From contig VYFG01000089.1 in NCBI GenBank assembly GCA_009842505.1, positions 16,800 to 80,799 on the forward strand: a stretch of 64,000 bases of DNA, written 5' to 3'. Below, one piece after another: positions 59,796 through 64,000 of this stretch (position 1 is its first letter; the number at the start of each line of letters is the position of its first letter). The translations under genes and the position numbers were made by a program. The stretch is from Gammaproteobacteria bacterium. GTDB lineage: Bacteria; Pseudomonadota; Gammaproteobacteria; Arenicellales; Poriferihabitantaceae. The notes beneath the pieces were generated by a model. It saw only the letters and a list, made by a program, of their open reading frames with translations. It searched no databases and was not told the origin of the DNA.

Positions 59796-62510
59796 TCAGC
59801 AGGGGACCTGGGCGTGCTTGCGGGTATAGAAGAACCAGGTGACGAGCACGCAGGTGACGTAGAAGATCAGGAAGCCCCACAACGCCGCCTGCGGTCCGCC
59901 GGTCAGCGTGATCGAGGTGCCGTAGGACTTCGGGATGAAAAAGGCGCCGTAGGCGGCGATCGCGGAGGTGAATGCGACGATCGCCGCGCTTTCCCGCTCT
60001 GCATGCCTGAGCTGCTTCACGTCGTCGAGCTCCGGCATCAGCCGGTTGACCTCCTGGCGCATGATCGTGGGGATCATCTGGAAGGTAGACGCGTTGCCCA
60101 CGCCGGTCAGGAAGAAGAGCACCATGAAACAGGCGAAGAAGCCCCAGAACGCGCCGGACTGGTCCTTGATCGCGAGGAAGTAGATCACGCCCGCGACGGC
60201 CGCGATCATTCCGGTGAAGGTCCAGAACGTGACCCGGCCCCCGCCGTAGCGGTCGGAGACCCAGCCGGTCCCGGCCCGGCTGAGGGCGCCCACCAGCGGA
60301 CCGAGAAAGGCGTAGGACAGGGCGTTGACCGAGGGAAACTGGGTCTTCATCAAAAGCGGGAATCCGGCGGAATAGCCGATGAAGGAGCCGAAGGTGCCCG
60401 TGTACAGCCAGCACATCACCCAGTTGTGGAAGCGGGAGAAGATCACCGCCTGGTCGGAGAAGGACGCCCTCGCCGCCGTGATGTCGTTCATGCCGAACCA
60501 GGCGAGCAGGGTGGAGATGATCAGGAACGGAACCCACACGAATCCGGCGTTCTGCAGCCACAGCGTCGTGCCCTCGTCGGTGATCTGGCCCCCCCCGACG
60601 AAGACCGCGAAGGCGCCGGTGGTGATCACGATCGGCACCAGGAACTGCATTACCGACACGCCGAGGTTGCCGAGGCCCGCGTTCATCGCCAGGGCGTGGC
60701 CCTTTTCCTTCTTCGGGTAGAAGTAGGTGATGTTCGCCATGGACGAGGCGAAGTTGCCGCCGCCGAGGCCGCAAAGCAGCGCCAGCACCAGGAAGATGAA
60801 GTAGGGCGTGTCCGGATTCTGCACTGCGTAGCCGATGCCGAAGGCGGGTATGAGCAGCGAGGCGGTGGTCACCGTGGTCCAGAGCCGCCCGCCGAAGATC
60901 GGGATCATGAAGGAGTAGAAGATGCGGAGCGTCGCTCCCGATACTCCGGGCAGCGCGGCCAGCCAGAAGAGCTGGTCCGTGGTGTAGTGGAAACCGATGG
61001 ACGGCAGCTTGGCGACCACGACGCTCCATACCATCCACACCGAGAAGGCGAGCAGGAGCGCCGGTATGGAGATCCAGAGATTGCGGTTGGCGATTCTGCG
61101 GCCGTGTTCCTCCCAGAATTTCTCGTCCTCCGGCCGCCAGTCCTCAATGGCGCCGGGGCTCCATTTCCTGATGACCCCGGACAGTGCGCCCTCCTGCTTC
61201 GGTCCGTGAACCGGCTGCATCTCCGGCAGCTCCGGCAACGACTCGAGTTCCGTCGCGAGCGCACCGCGTTCCATGACGCGGATGGAAAAGTGCATCCACA
61301 GGAGCGCGGCCGTGACAATGACGAACAGGAGCGCGAAACAACTCGTCCAGATGCCGGTCAGGTCCAGCATCACGCCGAACATGATGGGCAGGATGAACCC
61401 ACCAAGCCCGCCGATCATGCCGACGAGGCCGCCCACCGACCCGATGTGATCGGGATAGTAGACCGGGATGTGCTTGTAGACGGCCGCCTTGCCGAGGGAC
61501 ATGAAGAAGCCCAGCACGAAGATCGCGATCACGAACGGCACCAGGCCCATGCTGGTGGAGAAGACGACCGGTCCGTGAATGCCGTGAATGACGTAGTCGG
61601 TATTGGGGTAGGACAGCATGAACGTCAGCACCACCGAGACGCCGAAGGTCCAGTACATCACCGAGCGCGCGCCGCGCTTGTCCGACAGGTGGCCGCCGTA
61701 GGCGCGGAAGATGGAGGCCGGTACCGAATAGGCGGCCGCGATCATGCCCGCCGTCTTGATGTCGAGCCCGTACACGCCGACCAGGTAGCGGGGCAGCCAC
61801 AACGCCAGGGCCACGAAGGCGCCGAAGACGAAGAAATAGTAGAGGGCGAAGCGCCATACCTGCAGGTTGCGCAGCGGCTCGAGTTCCAGCAGCGTGGAGC
61901 GGGGCTTTTCCTGTCTCGCCTTGCGCGCGGCCGTCGCCGGATCCTCCTTGGTGAAGAAAAAGAACAGGACGGCCATGATCAGGAGAGCGACCGCGTAGAC
62001 CTGCGCCGTCGACTGCCAGCCCAGCGCCACGAGCAGGAAGGGGGCGCCGAAGTTGGTCACCGCCGCGCCGACGTTGCCGACCCCGAAAATCCCGAGCGCG
62101 CTGCCCTGGCGTTCCGGCGGATACCACTTCGATACGTAGGCGATGCCGACGGCGAAGGATCCCCCGGCAAGCCCCACGCCGAGGGCGGCCAGGAGAAACA
62201 TCGGGTAGGTCGTGACCGTCGACAGGAGCCAGGTAGCGATGGCCGAGGCGATCATCACCAACGTGTACACGAGCCGGCCCCCGTACTGGTCGGTCCAGAT
62301 TCCGAGAAATATCCGGCTCACGGAACCCGTCAGGACCGGGGTGGCCACGAGGAGGCCGAATTGGGTGTCGGTAAGGCCGAGGTCCTGCTTGATCCGTACG
62401 CCGATGATCGAGAAGATTGTCCAGACCGCGAAACAGAAAACGAACGCGATCGTGCTCATGCCGAGCATCTGGTGCTGGTCGCGTTGGGACACCTGGGCGG
62501 GAGAATTCAT
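59796..62510 (-). CDS. narK: Fused NarK1-NarK2 nitrate/nitrite transporter
   Basis: The 904-residue product joins two complete MFS nitrate transporters. The first (about 1-430) begins with FAVWTIFSIIGVRIKQDLG and has GIWTDQYGGRLVY; the second (about 470-900) begins with AFSVWMVWSVVVAKLPSIGF and has RIFYSFMIPIFGGRLWT. Such fusions are known from Paracoccus and others; the NarK1-type half is thought to import nitrate with protons and the NarK2-type half to exchange nitrate for nitrite. It is the first gene of the nar operon, behind an FNR box. Confidence 0.95.
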   Translation of the reverse strand: MNSPAQVSQRDQHQMLGMSTIAFVFCFAVWTIFSIIGVRIKQDLGLTDTQFGLLVATPVLTGSVSRIFLGIWTDQYGGRLVYTLVMIASAIATWLLSTVTTYPMFLLAALGVGLAGGSFAVGIAYVSKWYPPERQGSALGIFGVGNVGAAVTNFGAPFLLVALGWQSTAQVYAVALLIMAVLFFFFTKEDPATAARKARQEKPRSTLLELEPLRNLQVWRFALYYFFVFGAFVALALWLPRYLVGVYGLDIKTAGMIAAAYSVPASIFRAYGGHLSDKRGARSVMYWTFGVSVVLTFMLSYPNTDYVIHGIHGPVVFSTSMGLVPFVIAIFVLGFFMSLGKAAVYKHIPVYYPDHIGSVGGLVGMIGGLGGFILPIMFGVMLDLTGIWTSCFALLFVIVTAALLWMHFSIRVMERGALATELESLPELPEMQPVHGPKQEGALSGVIRKWSPGAIEDWRPEDEKFWEEHGRRIANRNLWISIPALLLAFSVWMVWSVVVAKLPSIGFHYTTDQLFWLAALPGVSGATLRIFYSFMIPIFGGRLWTTVTTASLLIPAFGIGYAVQNPDTPYFIFLVLALLCGLGGGNFASSMANITYFYPKKEKGHALAMNAGLGNLGVSVMQFLVPIVITTGAFAVFVGGGQITDEGTTLWLQNAGFVWVPFLIISTLLAWFGMNDITAARASFSDQAVIFSRFHNWVMCWLYTGTFGSFIGYSAGFPLLMKTQFPSVNALSYAFLGPLVGALSRAGTGWVSDRYGGGRVTFWTFTGMIAAVAGVIYFLAIKDQSGAFWGFFACFMVLFFLTGVGNASTFQMIPTIMRQEVNRLMPELDDVKQLRHAERESAAIVAFTSAIAAYGAFFIPKSYGTSITLTGGPQAALWGFLIFYVTCVLVTWFFYTRKHAQVPC

Positions 62511-62599
62511 TTTTTTCCTCCGGAGCTGCCGCGTTGCCGGCTGAACGTTTTACAGAAGGATGCGCACGGGTATTCGAGAGCAATTCCGGTCCGGCCGAT

Positions 62600-62613
62600 T
62601 TGATTCAGATCAA
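62600..62613 (-). promoter_or_regulatory. FNR/Anr box upstream of the nar operon
   Basis: TTGATTCAGATCAA matches the FNR consensus TTGATNNNNATCAA at all ten fixed positions. Its centre is about 96 bases before the narK start. If it works as a class II site, transcription would begin near 62565. The operon is therefore expected to switch on without oxygen. Confidence 0.85.
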
Positions 62614-62751
62614 TGTGCCTGTGATTAACTCGATGGATGGACCAATTCGGAAAAATTATCTGCCTCGCCATCCGTGACCGTCAACTAGCCTTTTTGATGA
62701 CAAGGAACCCGGATCGACTGAGGGCCATCCCATGTGAGTCTGGCCGGCCGC

Positions 62752-62991
62752 CGTAACGGCTTTGGGCGTTACGAAATCCTTCAGTTCACCGTCTCGGTCA
62801 GCGTCAGGAAGCGCGAGGCGTTGAAAAACTGGACTGGGTGAGGGCTTCTGTTCGGGACTGGTGGAAGTACGCTGAAGCAGCGGAGGGTGCGTCCAGCGAT
62901 GCGGCGCGGATCGAGAAAGCCTTCAGATCCAACCTGATGCCGCGCCGGTTAATATCCTTCGAGGACCGGTTGTATTCCCACAGCACCTAGG
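62752..62991 (+). pseudogene. Possible 3' remnant of an unknown gene
   Basis: A plus-strand frame without a start codon runs from a stop at about 62751 to TAG at 62991. Its last 55 codons read like protein (GVEKLDWVRASVRDWWKY, later RRLISFEDRLYSHST). It may be the end of a decayed gene between the nar promoter and the HNH-type gene. I recognise no family. Chance is a real alternative. Confidence 0.35.
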
Positions 62992-63051
62992 ATTTACTCA
63001 CCCAATGCTCCACAACCGAAAGCAGGTGGGGGAGAATTGTAGAGTTGTCCG

Positions 63052-63999
63052 TCAGGGAGTTGAAAGATATTTCTCTCCTGTCCATTCCGGCACCTGTTGG
63101 TCATGCCTCAGCCGCATCCTCTGGAGACAAACTGCATCGAAGATGTCGTCCAAAGTTCCCTGGTCGCTGATGGTACCGGGAAGGCTTGCGTTTGCCTCCA
63201 GCCAGAATCGGTCGGACACTGCCGATGCGTCTTCCAGGTAAGCCGACCCCCACCAGTCTAGGACCCTGTCCTGGGCCGAACGAAGAAGGCGATCACTCGG
63301 CAAGCGGGCCCCTTTTTGTTTCTGGTTAACCTTCCGGTGTGCCGGCATCAGGTTCCAGAGGTCGCCGCAGGGCCAAACGGCCCATGGCAGGCAATGATCA
63401 ACATCCAGGTACCTGTGATTCAGAGCCTCACCGCTCCACACACAATACAGTTTCTTTTCGGTCGAAAGTTTTAGAGCCCGTTTACGTACCAGACTTACAT
63501 CCCGATTGGGGTCCTCCCATCTCATCGCGGCCGTCATCACCGTATCCTCAATCGGTGCACCACGCTTTGCGGCGTAGGTCTTCATGAGGTGGCCCCATTC
63601 AGCCACTACTGCCGGCTCTATCCATACGCCAAAGCGTTGCAGTGTTTGCCATAGATGCCTGGGAACCAGCATTTCACCAAAACTGTACAGGTATTCCCGG
63701 TCCAAGGTGATCGTAGACGGGTGTGATCGCCTGCGAGACCTCGTTACTGGAAAGACCTGCCCTCCATCATTGTAGGTCACATGGGTGGCGGGCATGTTCT
63801 TAATAGTGCTTGCAGCGTCTCTCAACGCTTGGTGAAGGGCAGCGGAATGCTCGTTCGAAAACTTCGTGCCCACCCGCAGGTCGAGATCCGAGACTTCGGC
63901 AAGTCTCCGGAAGGCATCTTTCACGAAACCGAGACCATCCATCCCGTAATTAGTGTCAGGCAGAAAACCCCGATTTTCGGCGGCATTCCGGCGTGAATC
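63052..63999 (-). CDS. HNH-nuclease-like protein, C-terminal part (runs off the window)
   Basis: An ATG at 63942 could start a 296-residue protein, but the frame stays open and protein-like to the window edge (NRGFLPDTNYGMDGLGF), so the gene is probably truncated here; 315 residues are visible. An HNH module is seen: Cys and Gly in LYCVWSGEAL, His in LDVDHCLPW, and Asn/His in WNLMPAHRKVNQKQKG. Such nucleases occur in restriction, phage-defence and mobile systems. The upstream part, with SFGEMLVPRHLWQTLQRFG, is not recognised. Confidence 0.6.
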   Translation of the reverse strand, partial: DSRRNAAENRGFLPDTNYGMDGLGFVKDAFRRLAEVSDLDLRVGTKFSNEHSAALHQALRDAASTIKNMPATHVTYNDGGQVFPVTRSRRRSHPSTITLDREYLYSFGEMLVPRHLWQTLQRFGVWIEPAVVAEWGHLMKTYAAKRGAPIEDTVMTAAMRWEDPNRDVSLVRKRALKLSTEKKLYCVWSGEALNHRYLDVDHCLPWAVWPCGDLWNLMPAHRKVNQKQKGARLPSDRLLRSAQDRVLDWWGSAYLEDASAVSDRFWLEANASLPGTISDQGTLDDIFDAVCLQRMRLRHDQQVPEWTGEKYLSTP

Positions 64000-64000
64000 C

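Overview
The window is a contiguous 64 kb of GC-rich bacterial chromosome around the replication origin. Everything points to a gammaproteobacterium: a FadH-type 2,4-dienoyl-CoA reductase, a Cpx-like envelope-stress module, a PBP1B with its UB2H segment, the rpe-gph-trpE order and a narKGHJI operon followed by a PpiC-type isomerase. The species cannot be fixed from the sequence. A nitrate-respiring relative of the Chromatiales/Ectothiorhodospiraceae is a reasonable guess and nothing more.

Layout. 1-3.7 kb: the end of a branched-chain (Liv-type) ABC uptake operon. 3.7-6.6 kb: a nicotinamidase and a class I glutamine amidotransferase on the minus strand, then a polytopic membrane protein. 6.7-10.3 kb: a TPP riboswitch followed by thiBPQ. 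10.3-13.7 kb: fadH and an MFS transporter, divergent. 13.9-16.6 kb: a Spy/CpxP-like protein, an intrinsic terminator and a Cpx-like response regulator/sensor pair. 17-23.1 kb: dnaA, a probable oriC, dnaN, a 0.9 kb gap holding two perfect parS sites where recF would normally lie, and gyrB. 23.2-32.2 kb: a run of minus-strand genes (HD-domain protein, ArsC, PBP1B, DUF2007, AI-2E-family exporter, OsmC, IlvE, hydratase, DMT exporter, metallo-hydrolase). 32.3-36.1 kb: a polyamine-type ABC operon. 36.1-41.0 kb: rpe, gph, a trp promoter, a tryptophan-rich leader peptide, trpE, trpG, a small cupin and trpC, with trpD absent. 41.1-44.5 kb: NnrS, NnrU and an HtrA-family protease. 44.9-49.7 kb: an unusual serine hydroxymethyltransferase homologue and a malyl-CoA lyase/malate-CoA ligase operon (mcl-mtkA-mtkB), which are serine-cycle enzymes. 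50.0-52.1 kb: a GPP34-like protein, an outer-membrane beta-barrel and a small lipoprotein. 52.1-62.6 kb: narK-narG-narH-narJ-narI-PPIase behind a perfect FNR/Anr box. 62.7-64 kb: a gene remnant and the C-terminal part of an HNH-nuclease-like protein.

How it works together. The nar operon encodes membrane-bound nitrate respiration with its own transporter (a NarK1-NarK2 fusion), assembly chaperone and fold catalyst. NnrU and NnrS suggest that NO and denitrification intermediates are also handled. Mcl with MtkAB interconverts malate, CoA and ATP with acetyl-CoA and glyoxylate; beside a glycine/serine-type hydroxymethyltransferase this suggests C1 or glyoxylate assimilation. The most distinctive points are the double parS in place of recF, the trpL leader with four Trp codons but no clear intrinsic terminator, a cupin where trpD is expected, an HD-domain protein resembling PhnZ/MIOX-type diiron oxygenases, and the divergent SHMT homologue.
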